23,627 bases of DNA from a virus. The notes under the pieces were generated by a model. It worked only from the letters and a program-made list of their open reading frames with translations. It ran no database searches and was not told the DNA's origin. The stretch is from the IMG/VR virus record IMGVR_UViG_3300021960_000518, positions 1 through 23,627 of that record, one strand, 5' to 3'. Shown one piece after another: positions 15,602 to 20,605 of the stretch; positions within the stretch are counted from its first letter, which is position 1, and every line of letters begins with the position of its first letter. The translations under genes and the position numbers were made by a program.

Positions 15602-15799
15602 CTATATCACTGCTTCTACTGGAGTTTCAACGCCACCATTAATGGCGTAGATTACCAGACACTGAATGTCAGGCACTTTTCCTGCGAAGATCATGCTCTT
15701 AGCAGCTTCTCGTGCGGTGTCAATGCACGGGATTGGAATATATGCTCCAGCCATGATCTCGCCTTTGAGATTCTTAATTATGTACTTCATCTTGCTCAT
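15602..15799 (-). CDS. Small phage protein, unknown
   Basis: 65 residues, ATG start with leader ACTGGAGATAAAAAT. Composition is balanced: KMKYIIKNLKGEIMAGAYIPIP, then IDTAREAAKSMIFAGKVPDI, then QCLVIYAINGGVETPVEAVI. Two short beta segments flank a helix, as in a small alpha/beta protein. No motif recognised. Similar leader and direction to both neighbours suggest co-regulation. Confidence 0.6.
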   Translation of the reverse strand: MSKMKYIIKNLKGEIMAGAYIPIPCIDTAREAAKSMIFAGKVPDIQCLVIYAINGGVETPVEAVI

Positions 15800-15829
15800 A
15801 TTTTTATCTCCAGTTATTAAATCTATTAT

Positions 15830-16129
15830 TTATTTTCGTACCCAAACTGATTTTTTAACAAAATTAGTAACACCAGTGCCAACTAAAATTTGTTTATGAG
15901 TTGAATTTTTCTTTTCCCAATGAGCATTTTTATCATCTTCTGCGGCTTGTAAGATCTGCTCACCAGTTGATTTTTTGCCATTGAGATAAAATGTTAAATA
16001 TCCATCGTATTTCTTTGCTTCGGCAGACAGACAATACAGCATCACATTAATGACTTTGCTAAAGTCGGACGGCTTGAATTTGAAACTTAAGCCGTCTGGA
16101 TAAGTGTTGACGATCTCATATTTATACAT
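15830..16129 (-). CDS. Small phage protein, unknown; first gene after the non-coding region
   Basis: 99 residues, ATG start with leader ACTGAAGATAAGACA. Beta-rich at the start (MYKYEIVNTYPDGLSFKFKP), a helix in the middle (INVMLYCLSAEAKKYD), then YLTFYLNGKKSTGEQILQAAEDD and a basic C-terminus (FVKKSVWVRK). No known motif. It is the first gene downstream of the leftward promoter at 16174-16201 and so probably an early or middle gene leading the replication and late block. Confidence 0.6.
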   Translation of the reverse strand: MYKYEIVNTYPDGLSFKFKPSDFSKVINVMLYCLSAEAKKYDGYLTFYLNGKKSTGEQILQAAEDDKNAHWEKKNSTHKQILVGTGVTNFVKKSVWVRK

Positions 16130-16173
16130 TGTCTTATCTTCAGTTGAGACAGCACCGCGCTGCCTATGAGTCT

Positions 16174-16201
16174 ATTATCAATATTTTAACAATAATGTAA
16201 A
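16174..16201 (-). promoter_or_regulatory. Leftward sigma70-type promoter
   Basis: Minus strand TTTACA (16201-16196), 16-nt spacer, GATAAT (16179-16174). Each hexamer matches the sigma70 consensus at 5 of 6 positions. It lies in a very AT-rich stretch about 45 bp upstream of the gene at 15830-16129, giving a start near 16167. It would feed the whole leftward block. A palindromic operator candidate lies about 50 bp upstream. Confidence 0.6.
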
Positions 16202-16247
16202 GCATTTTTTAATGTTTTTTATCATTTTTTTATGTTTTCCCATTATT

Positions 16248-16266
16248 TTGTACAAATTTCGTACAA
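16248..16266. promoter_or_regulatory. Operator-like 19-bp palindrome
   Basis: TTGTACAAATTTCGTACAA: two 9-bp half sites (TTGTACAAA / TTGTACGAA) around a central T, with one mismatch. Size and symmetry fit a dimeric HTH repressor site. It lies upstream of the leftward promoter at 16174-16201. The candidate ligand within the window is the Cro-like protein at 18328-18552; that link is inference. Confidence 0.45.
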
Positions 16267-16301
16267 TTTATCGTTTTTTTGAGCCATAGTTCACATTTAG
16301 T

Positions 16302-16686
16302 GGTTAGGGACACCCAACCGACTCATCGTTTAGCTCATGCTACCCTTATAATCCAATGACACCTTATTGCCGGAACCATCGCTATCCTTAGCAAGTGGTC
16401 GCCATCCCCAACGTTTAAGCATAATCGCTTATACGTGTCCACTAACCCGGTTTACTAGCTGAACTTTAGGGTAAGTCAGCTACAGTCCCACTACGCTGAG
16501 ACGCCATTGCTATCCGTTTTTAAAGCAAACGTAGGCATAATTCAGAGTTTCGGTCTGAAATTTATCGCACCGGTCGGCGGTTTTTTGGCAGGAAACGCTA
16601 AAAAGTGGCGGTTTTTTGACACTTTATGCGCTTTATTGACATAAATGAGGAAAATATGGAAAATACCCTAGTCGGGTGTCCTAATT
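16302..16686. ncRNA. Candidate large structured RNA closed by a long-range helix
   Basis: The arm TTAGG-g-ACAC-ccaa-CCGACT (16304-16323) is complementary to AGTCGG-GTGT-CCTAA (16670-16684): 15 base pairs with one 1-nt and one 4-nt bulge, enclosing about 350 nt. Inside are at least six hairpins, the best being TAGCTGA-a-CTT / AAG-TCAGCTA at 16456-16482 and ACGT-t-TAAGC / GCTTA-t-ACGT at 16411-16436. The loop TAGGGTA (16467-16473) can pair with TACCCTA (16664-16670), a possible pseudoknot. The motif GGATAGC-R-ATGG occurs twice on the minus strand (16515-16504 and 16387-16376). Strand is undecided, and I recognise no known RNA family. Confidence 0.35.
16576..16618. repeat. Two direct repeats GGCGGTTTTTTG, 31-bp period
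   Basis: The 12-mer occurs at 16576-16587 and 16607-16618, three helical turns apart. Such spacing suits iteron-like protein sites. The second copy runs into a perfect TTGACA on the plus strand (16616-16621). Confidence 0.5.
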
Positions 16687-16753
16687 TCGTCAGATTTATG
16701 TCGGACTTTAGGGCCTGTCAAGCCCACCGACTTTTGAATTCTTATCTATTTTC

Positions 16754-16789
16754 GGGCAAATGTAAACTTCTTTTACACTCACTTTGCCC
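16754..16789. other. Two-tier stem-loop at the 3' end of the 65-residue gene
   Basis: Outer stem GGGCAAA/TTTGCCC (7 bp) and inner stem TGTAAA/TTTACA (6 bp), with a one-sided 5-nt bulge (CTCAC on the plus strand) and a 5-nt loop. It overlaps the stop codon of the gene at 16779-16976. No U-run follows on either strand, so it is more likely an mRNA 3'-end or processing structure than an intrinsic terminator. Confidence 0.5.
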
Positions 16790-16976
16790 TGTCATTATCC
16801 AGCAGTGACCGCACAAGGCCCCAGGAGGCAATCCAGACCCGTTCTCGCCCAATGGCTCGATAAAAAGCATTGCAAGCTGGACACCACCAGCCGAGTCGTA
16901 AGTTTTCTTCGGCGTTAATAACTTGTTCTGCTTGTTTTCCACAATCACAATCACAATACTCAAGTTCTTCTCGCAT
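16779..16976 (-). CDS. Small Cys-rich (zinc-finger-like) protein
   Basis: 65 residues, ATG start overlapping the upstream small gene by 17 nt. Cysteines: C8, C10, C12 (EYCDCDCGKQ) and C32-x2-C35 (WWCPACNAFYRAIG), a probable zinc site made from a CxC cluster and a CxxC knuckle. The rest (RERVWIASWGLVRSLL) is helical. This frame is preferred to the overlapping 79-residue frame because it gives a sensible protein and couples to its neighbour. Possibly a nucleic-acid-binding regulator in the nin-like block; role unknown. Confidence 0.6.
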   Translation of the reverse strand: MREELEYCDCDCGKQAEQVINAEENLRLGWWCPACNAFYRAIGRERVWIASWGLVRSLLDNDRAK

Positions 16977-17109
16977 AACATATCTCGCGCACTATATCTG
17001 GGTGAACGCCGGTCATCTTGTATATCATCAGAGGTTTGCGTCCATCTTCCCAGTACAATGTACGAATTCTGCGGCGCAATTTTTCAGTTAGATAAATCTT
17101 TTTTGCCAT
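16960..17109 (-). CDS. Small basic HTH-like protein
   Basis: 49 residues, ATG start at 17109 inside the end of the NinG gene (22-nt overlap). Sequence landmarks: KKIYLTEKLRRRIRTLYWEDG, then KPLMIYKMTGVHPDIVREICYARRT. The second part reads like a helix-turn-helix (helix, TGVHPD turn, helix), as in tiny phage regulators. Strongly basic. It is below usual length cut-offs. It is bracketed by NinG and the Cys-rich protein with overlaps on both sides, which supports it as real. Confidence 0.6.
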   Translation of the reverse strand: MAKKIYLTEKLRRRIRTLYWEDGRKPLMIYKMTGVHPDIVREICYARRT

Positions 17110-17618
17110 TTTTTTGCGATTCTTTTTATGCGTTGCAAATCATCAATCGTATAAGATTTTAAGATTTGATTTGTTTCTAAACATTTTAGCTTTTCTATGC
17201 CGATTCGTTGAACTAAGCCTTTCCTGTATTCAACGACATTGCCTGATAAATATCTATTACATTTCTTGCATTGTCCGTGAGCATTCCAATAATAAAATCT
17301 TAAATGAGGAGCAGAACCAATGCTGCGATAATGCCCACAATCATAACCGCCACCAAGTGCGCCATCCAGAAGTATCTTTCCGCAAGATATACATGACTTG
17401 CCTCGATCTCTTGCCCGGATACATGAGTTAAACGCTGATTGTGCTTCTTTAACAATATCTGATTTTGTCTTAACTCTTTTTGAAGCAAACTTGCTTTGTA
17501 TTCTGAAGTAGCTTTTAACTCTTTCATGCTTAATAAACTCCATCAAATGTTCCATAGAGCAAAAAGCCTTAATCCCGCCGATTACTACTTTATCCTGCGG
17601 AACTTTTATCTTGCACAA
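17088..17618 (-). CDS. ninG: NinG-family recombination protein
   Basis: At least 176 residues. The body has the NinG signature: CISCG (C76, C79), then YDCGHYRSIGSAPHLRF (C94, H96), then NAHGQCKKCNRYLSGNVVEYRKGL (H114, C117, C120), an HNH-like zinc core. Lambda NinG (Rap) is a Holliday junction/D-loop nuclease that assists Red-type recombination, which suits the annealing protein and exonuclease genes upstream. The start is odd. TTG at 17618 has no ribosome site and would lose the first Cys of an N-terminal CxxC (RRCALC) that the family usually has. Further upstream there is no ATG, GTG or TTG before the TAG, but an ATC lies 7 nt after AAGGA. Confidence 0.85.
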   Translation of the reverse strand: MCKIKVPQDKVVIGGIKAFCSMEHLMEFIKHERVKSYFRIQSKFASKRVKTKSDIVKEAQSAFNSCIRARDRGKSCISCGKILLDGALGGGYDCGHYRSIGSAPHLRFYYWNAHGQCKKCNRYLSGNVVEYRKGLVQRIGIEKLKCLETNQILKSYTIDDLQRIKRIAKKWQKRFI

Positions 17619-17628
17619 AGCACAACGT

Positions 17629-17748
17629 CTAGTCTTGATTACGATTTCCTTGTTTGATTGTTTCCAATATGTCTATTAAATCACGCAGCAACTCAATCAC
17701 TTCTGAATCTTCAGCATCATCAAGTTCCAGTTCAATTTTGATTTTCAC
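17629..17748 (-). CDS. Tiny acidic helical protein
   Basis: 39 residues, GTG start at 17748 with GAGG 8 nt upstream. Very acidic start (KIKIELELDDAEDSEVIELL), then LRDLIDILETIKQGNRNQD: a short strand followed by one amphipathic helix. It overlaps the NinB-like gene end by 17 nt and its stop overlaps the region just before NinG, so it may drive NinG translation by coupling. Function unknown; small acidic phage proteins often act as inhibitors or DNA mimics, which is speculation here. Confidence 0.55.
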   Translation of the reverse strand: MKIKIELELDDAEDSEVIELLRDLIDILETIKQGNRNQD

Positions 17749-18190
17749 AATATTCGCCTCTGGCTTCCAATATCAATCCACGTTCAGCATAGAATCTTTG
17801 CATAAAATCCAATACAAATTTCATTTCGCCTTTGTCCCACTTAGCGGAACTGGTGTATTCATTTTTCAATGTATTGTCTGCCGGGTTTCTAATAATCCTA
17901 GTTAAAAATTTTTGCTTAGTATCAATATAACATTCACGCTTGATATAGCGTTTCATGCCTTCAATTTCAGCTTCGCCTATGTTTTCCTTAAAAGTATATG
18001 CACAGGCTTCGCGTATCCAGACATGAAATAAAGCATTTTGCGTAATACCACGAGACGAATAATCTGTTACTTTCATCGGTTGTGATGAATAAGCAACATT
18101 CACAATTCCATAACCATTGATTATTTTTTGTAACTCTCCAGTAATTGCCTGAATGTCATTTGCGTTATGCAAAGTCATCATAATAGCCAT
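17732..18190 (-). CDS. ninB: NinB-like recombination protein
   Basis: 152 residues, ATG start. The central QNALFHVWIREACAY and the C-terminal TSSAKWDKGEMKFVLDFMQRFYAERGLIL follow the layout of NinB-like proteins (S-x-x-QN-x-x-x-H, then L/T-S-x-(n)-GEM-x-(n)-F-x-x-E-x-G-x-x-L). Lambda NinB (Orf) binds ssDNA and SSB to help load the annealing protein. It lies two genes before NinG and downstream of ssb, in keeping with that role. The N-terminal ~35 residues are beta-like (INGYGIVNVAYSSQPMKV). The assignment is by pattern, so family membership is likely but not certain. Confidence 0.6.
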   Translation of the reverse strand: MAIMMTLHNANDIQAITGELQKIINGYGIVNVAYSSQPMKVTDYSSRGITQNALFHVWIREACAYTFKENIGEAEIEGMKRYIKRECYIDTKQKFLTRIIRNPADNTLKNEYTSSAKWDKGEMKFVLDFMQRFYAERGLILEARGEYCENQN

Positions 18191-18347
18191 CTTTAATCCT
18201 TTTTAATTTATGTTTTTGCGTGATCGAGAGATTATCTTTTTGATAATCTCCAATCACTTTTATTTTTTTGCCAGATGCCAGATATTTTTTAATATCTTCT
18301 TCAATCTTGGCTTGTTGTATTTTTTTGTTAAGGTTTGTTGATCTCAT
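18165..18347 (-). CDS. Small basic protein, unknown
   Basis: 60 residues, ATG start overlapping the HTH gene end by 20 nt. Lysine-rich and helical: NKKIQQAKIEEDIKKYLASGKKIKVIGD, then SITQKHKLKRIKDGYYDDFA. The mid-part IEEDIKKYLASGKKIKVI resembles the short tails seen in phage HTH regulators. It might act with the preceding Cro-like protein. The stop lies inside the NinB-like gene (26-nt overlap). No known motif. Confidence 0.55.
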   Translation of the reverse strand: MRSTNLNKKIQQAKIEEDIKKYLASGKKIKVIGDYQKDNLSITQKHKLKRIKDGYYDDFA

Positions 18348-18552
18348 CGGATTTGCTCATAAAATCAAATACACTAACATTAAAATAATCAGCAAAATCA
18401 ATCATCTTATGAAATTTATGATCTTCTCTGCCTTTCCATATCTGAATCATTTGTGGATGACAGCCGAAATGCTCGGCTAAATCCTTATTACGTTTATTCT
18501 TTATCTTCATCCACACAGCAAGACATTTACCAACATGAGGTTTATTTGACAT
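18328..18552 (-). CDS. Cro-like HTH transcriptional regulator
   Basis: 74 residues, ATG start with AAGGAA 8 nt upstream. Residues 22-41 (NKDLAEHFGCHPQMIQIWKG) form a helix-turn-helix of the XRE/Cro type, followed by DFADYFNVSVFDF, the usual third and fourth helices. No dimerisation or peptidase domain follows, so this is Cro-sized rather than CI-sized. It is transcribed with the recombination genes. A plus-strand promoter overlaps its start codon. Candidate targets in the window are the palindromes at 16248-16266 and 20333-20354. Confidence 0.75.
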   Translation of the reverse strand: MSNKPHVGKCLAVWMKIKNKRNKDLAEHFGCHPQMIQIWKGREDHKFHKMIDFADYFNVSVFDFMSKSDEINKP

Positions 18553-18573
18553 TGTAAATTTTCCTTTTAGAAT
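18546..18573 (+). promoter_or_regulatory. Antisense sigma70 promoter
   Basis: Plus strand TTGACA (18546-18551, perfect), 16-nt spacer, TAGAAT (18568-18573, 5 of 6). It faces against all genes and overlaps the start codon and ribosome site of the HTH gene. Predicted start near 18580. Confidence 0.5.
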
Positions 18574-18595
18574 ACGAATAATATAGTGACCTTGT

Positions 18596-18622
18596 GCCCG
18601 GACTCCAGCCGGGCTTTTTTTT
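18596..18622 (+). terminator. Intrinsic terminator on the plus strand
   Basis: GCCCGG, 7-nt loop, CCGGGC, then eight T on the plus strand: a textbook rho-independent terminator. On the minus strand the A-run precedes the hairpin and no U-run follows, so it does not end the ssb message. Only the antisense promoter 23 bp upstream (about 43 nt of RNA) or an unseen longer antisense transcript could use it. Confidence 0.75.
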
Positions 18623-19034
18623 AGAAGGGAATATCGTCGTCAAAATTCGTATCATCGAATTTTTCAGATACTTTAGCAGATTGTTGTTTCCCATTTCCGC
18701 TTGAATCACCGCGAGCCAGTTCAACTGAATCTACAATAATCTCAGTAGCATATCGTTTAACGCCATCTTTTTCCCAGCTTCGCGTTCTTATCCGTCCGAT
18801 AATGTGAACCGTAGACCCTTTTTGAGCGTACTGATTTATAAAATTAGCAGTGTTACCAAAAGCAACACATTTATGCCATTCGGTTGCTTCTTTCTTTTCG
18901 CCAGTTTGTTTATCTTTCCATTGTTCGCTAGTAGCCACAGAAAGATTAACTACTGAATTGCCATTTGGCATTGTGCTTAATTCTGGATCATTACCTAATC
19001 TGCCCATAATGATTGCCATATTTACACCAGACAT
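18621..19034 (-). CDS. ssb: Single-stranded DNA-binding protein
   Basis: 137 residues, ATG start with GAGGAAA ahead. OB-fold of bacterial SSB: MAIIMGRLGNDPELSTMPNG, SVATSEQWKDKQTGEKKEATEWHKCVAFG, then YAQKGSTVHIIGRIRTRSWEKDG. A linker leads to the acidic tip FDDDIPF that recruits partner proteins. It coats ssDNA during replication and annealing recombination, working with the Sak3-type protein and YqaJ exonuclease just upstream. The linker is shorter than that of E. coli SSB, as is common in phages. The stop codon overlaps the A-run of the plus-strand terminator. Confidence 0.95.
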   Translation of the reverse strand: MSGVNMAIIMGRLGNDPELSTMPNGNSVVNLSVATSEQWKDKQTGEKKEATEWHKCVAFGNTANFINQYAQKGSTVHIIGRIRTRSWEKDGVKRYATEIIVDSVELARGDSSGNGKQQSAKVSEKFDDTNFDDDIPF

Positions 19035-19036
19035 TT

Positions 19037-19642
19037 TTATTTCCTCGAGTATTTATCAGTTAAAAGTTGAATTACATCTATTGCTTCTGTTACACATTCA
19101 GCTAATTGGCTAATGTATTCTTCATCGCGGTATACGCGAATCAAGAATGGTGAAATCGTTTTGTGATAAGCAAAGAAATCACACCATTCCCGTTCTGTGA
19201 TCCACAACTGGCCCATAACTTGGGCTTTATACCTATCTGGCAATTTTTTGTTGTCCAGATATTCTATTTGCACATGATCTTCATACGGGCATTTGATTTC
19301 AATCAAACCATTTTCACCCACCAGACCATCTGGGCTTGCCCCGACATCAAGCGAATCATGTAGGCACAAACCTAGCTCAAACACTTTTACGTCATAGCAC
19401 AATTCATAATACTGCCTTGCTTCTGGCTCAAGATCGATTCCGTGTTGCATTGCTTCATTTACAGGAATTATCTTTGATGTTCCTGTTATGCGTTCGGCAA
19501 CTAACTGGTGAATATATCCCCTGGCCTGAGCTGATGGTTTTCCTGTCGGCGTGATGAATTTTCCAAAATTGCTGGCTGTTGGTACGCCCAATCGTGCAGC
19601 GTACCATTCAGGAGACCTTTGTTCGTATTCAGTGACTCGCAT
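19037..19642 (-). CDS. YqaJ-type exonuclease (lambda Exo-like)
   Basis: 201 residues, ATG start. YqaJ signature: Q8-RSPEWYAARLG, then GASPDGL (D105) and IEIKCP (E115, K117), which form the PD-(D/E)XK site; then YKAQVMGQLWIT. It degrades one strand of duplex ends, leaving 3' tails for the annealing protein. Upstream it overlaps the Sak3-type gene by 14 nt (19629-19642), the classic exonuclease plus annealing-protein pair. Length is typical of phage YqaJ proteins. Confidence 0.92.
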   Translation of the reverse strand: MRVTEYEQRSPEWYAARLGVPTASNFGKFITPTGKPSAQARGYIHQLVAERITGTSKIIPVNEAMQHGIDLEPEARQYYELCYDVKVFELGLCLHDSLDVGASPDGLVGENGLIEIKCPYEDHVQIEYLDNKKLPDRYKAQVMGQLWITEREWCDFFAYHKTISPFLIRVYRDEEYISQLAECVTEAIDVIQLLTDKYSRK

Positions 19643-20225
19643 TATCTGCTCCCTGAATTTTATTTAGTTTTGACCGCAGCATGAATTTGGCCCGTTCAAA
19701 TTTATCAGCCGCCAAATTTTCAAGGCTATCAGCTTTAAAGAATTCGCAAAAAATTGGTATATCAGTCTGTGTTGCTTCTAGCAATTCAACCAATTCGATG
19801 ATCTCAGACTCAGAGACTTTGCGTTCTTCTTCTTGCGTTCCAGAAGGCAAGTCCTCGCCCGCATAAATGTAGTGACCCAACCCAAAAAGACTGAAGCACT
19901 TGGTCAATGCTCTCATTCTTGTCGTATTGATTTGAAAAGCATTCGGATTCGCGACCGGTTTGTTTCTGTTATCCATCACCGGAAGCCACATTTTGCGAGT
20001 TAGGTTGCCGATTGTGACGACCACATTCACCAGAATTGTGCCATCAGGCTGAATTTCAGAATCGGAAATATAGAACTCCATTTCTGGATAGTGTTCCATC
20101 ATGATTCCCCATGCCCACGCCCATGACAAATATGTCAAATTTCCTTTCTTTTCGGTGTGCTTTGAGCAATCGATGTTGCTCAGGCGTTGCCAGATTGCTC
20201 CGGCTTCATTATTTGTAGCTTCCAT
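19629..20225 (-). CDS. Sak3-type ssDNA annealing protein (DUF1071)
   Basis: 198 residues, ATG start with CTGGAGAAT ahead. Conserved features of the DUF1071/Sak3 group: NLTYLSWAWAWGIMMEHYPE (residues ~29-48), MWLPVMDNRNKPV, then TTRMRALTKCFSLFGLGHYIYAGEDLP (~101-127). The C-terminal ~60 residues are an acidic helical tail. It anneals complementary single strands and pairs with the YqaJ exonuclease and SSB encoded next. The first gene after the 240-bp regulatory gap, so it leads the recombination operon. Confidence 0.9.
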   Translation of the reverse strand: MEATNNEAGAIWQRLSNIDCSKHTEKKGNLTYLSWAWAWGIMMEHYPEMEFYISDSEIQPDGTILVNVVVTIGNLTRKMWLPVMDNRNKPVANPNAFQINTTRMRALTKCFSLFGLGHYIYAGEDLPSGTQEEERKVSESEIIELVELLEATQTDIPIFCEFFKADSLENLAADKFERAKFMLRSKLNKIQGADNASH

Positions 20226-20465
20226 AAGATTCTCCAGATTAATAAAAAGCGTTACAAATATACGCTTTTATTAAGCAAAAGAAAAGCATTTTGCATACTT
20301 TTTATGCGTTTTTCATTATTATTTGATAGAATTACGCAGAAATGCGTATAACGCGATTTAGGGCTCGTTTGGTCAACCCTATAGGTAGGCATAGGTTTGG
20401 GCTTAAAATCGCCCAGAAACGCCCATATTGGCTTTAAATGGGCAGTTATATTGCGGGTAGAGGTA
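20226..20465. promoter_or_regulatory. Palindrome-rich regulatory gap before the recombination operon
   Basis: 240 bp without a credible gene. Palindromes: AATAAAAAGCGT/ACGCTTTTATT (20241-20272), GCATA/TATGC (20293-20307), TACGCA-gaaa-TGCGTA (20333-20348) overlapping GCGT-ata-ACGC (20344-20354), and CCTAT/ATAGG near 20377-20394. Several GGGC/GCCC hairpins lie at 20400-20443. A TTGACC is present at 20376-20371 (minus) but its best -10 match is too far away, so I cannot place the promoter. The hairpin at 20241-20272 carries T-runs on both sides and could be an attenuator in the leader. Confidence 0.5.
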
Positions 20466-20603
20466 TTACTTGCCTTTTGGCTTATATTTTCGCGCAGACG
20501 ACAAGGCAATGGCAACGGCCTGTTTCTGGGGCTTACCTCGTTTCATTTCGCGGCTAATGTTCTCGGAAATCGTCTTTTTCCCATAACCTTTTTTCAGCGG
20601 CAT
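20466..20603 (-). CDS. Small basic phage protein (DUF6496-like)
   Basis: 45 residues, ATG start at 20603, spaced 6 nt from AAGGA; an ATG two codons upstream is too close to that site. Landmarks: [17 protein letters not shown], then [17 protein letters not shown] and the Lys-rich end KPKGK. The block KKT-x-S-x-N-I-(n)[16 protein letters not shown] is the hallmark of a small basic family common in phages near structural or packaging genes. Function is not known to me. Its start lies 3 nt past the end of the previous gene. It is too short for standard cut-offs. Confidence 0.7.
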   Translation of the reverse strand: MPLKKGYGKKTISENISREMKRGKPQKQAVAIALSSARKYKPKGK

Positions 20604-20605
20604 CT

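Larger units (their letters stand above)
16130..16778. other. 650-bp non-coding, hairpin-rich region (possible origin or ncRNA locus)
   Basis: No minus-strand gene is credible here. From left to right it holds: the promoter; an AT-rich tract with repeated T-runs (16171-16280); an operator palindrome (16248-16266); small hairpins at about 16331-16342, 16373-16403, 16411-16436, 16456-16482, 16509-16536 and 16541-16559; direct repeats GGCGGTTTTTTG at 16576-16587 and 16607-16618; a long-range inverted repeat joining 16304-16323 to 16670-16684; and hairpins at 16700-16731 and 16754-16789. A phage replication origin or a large structured RNA would both fit. Confidence 0.6.

Noticed and set aside
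16318-16335. Hammerhead-like string ACGATGAGTC on the minus strand
   Set aside because: The conserved CUGAUGA is not matched exactly, and no GAAA plus cleavage triplet is in register.
16130-16778. tRNA, tmRNA or group I intron in the non-coding region
   Set aside because: No cloverleaf, no T-arm consensus, and no recognisable intron core on either strand by eye.
16626-16808. Plus-strand 60-residue frame (ATG at 16656 with GAGG ahead, two TTGACA boxes at 16616 and 16636)
   Set aside because: The only plus-strand frame with a tolerable ribosome site, but -10 matches are weak (4 of 6). It runs through two hairpins and one arm of the long inverted repeat, and the protein looks non-descript.
16742-16981. 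Minus-strand 79-residue frame
   Set aside because: Alternative frame of the Cys-rich 65-residue gene; low-complexity start and no coupling to the neighbouring small gene.
17053-17066. GTACAATGTACG as a second operator copy
   Set aside because: Half sites are not spaced or oriented as in the 19-bp palindrome, and it is inside coding sequence.
18542-18724. Minus-strand 60-residue frame over the end of ssb
   Set aside because: Shadow of ssb passing through the terminator hairpin; no ribosome site.
20252-20515. Minus-strand 87-residue frame
   Set aside because: Overlaps the DUF6496-like gene in another frame and runs through palindromes; composition not protein-like.
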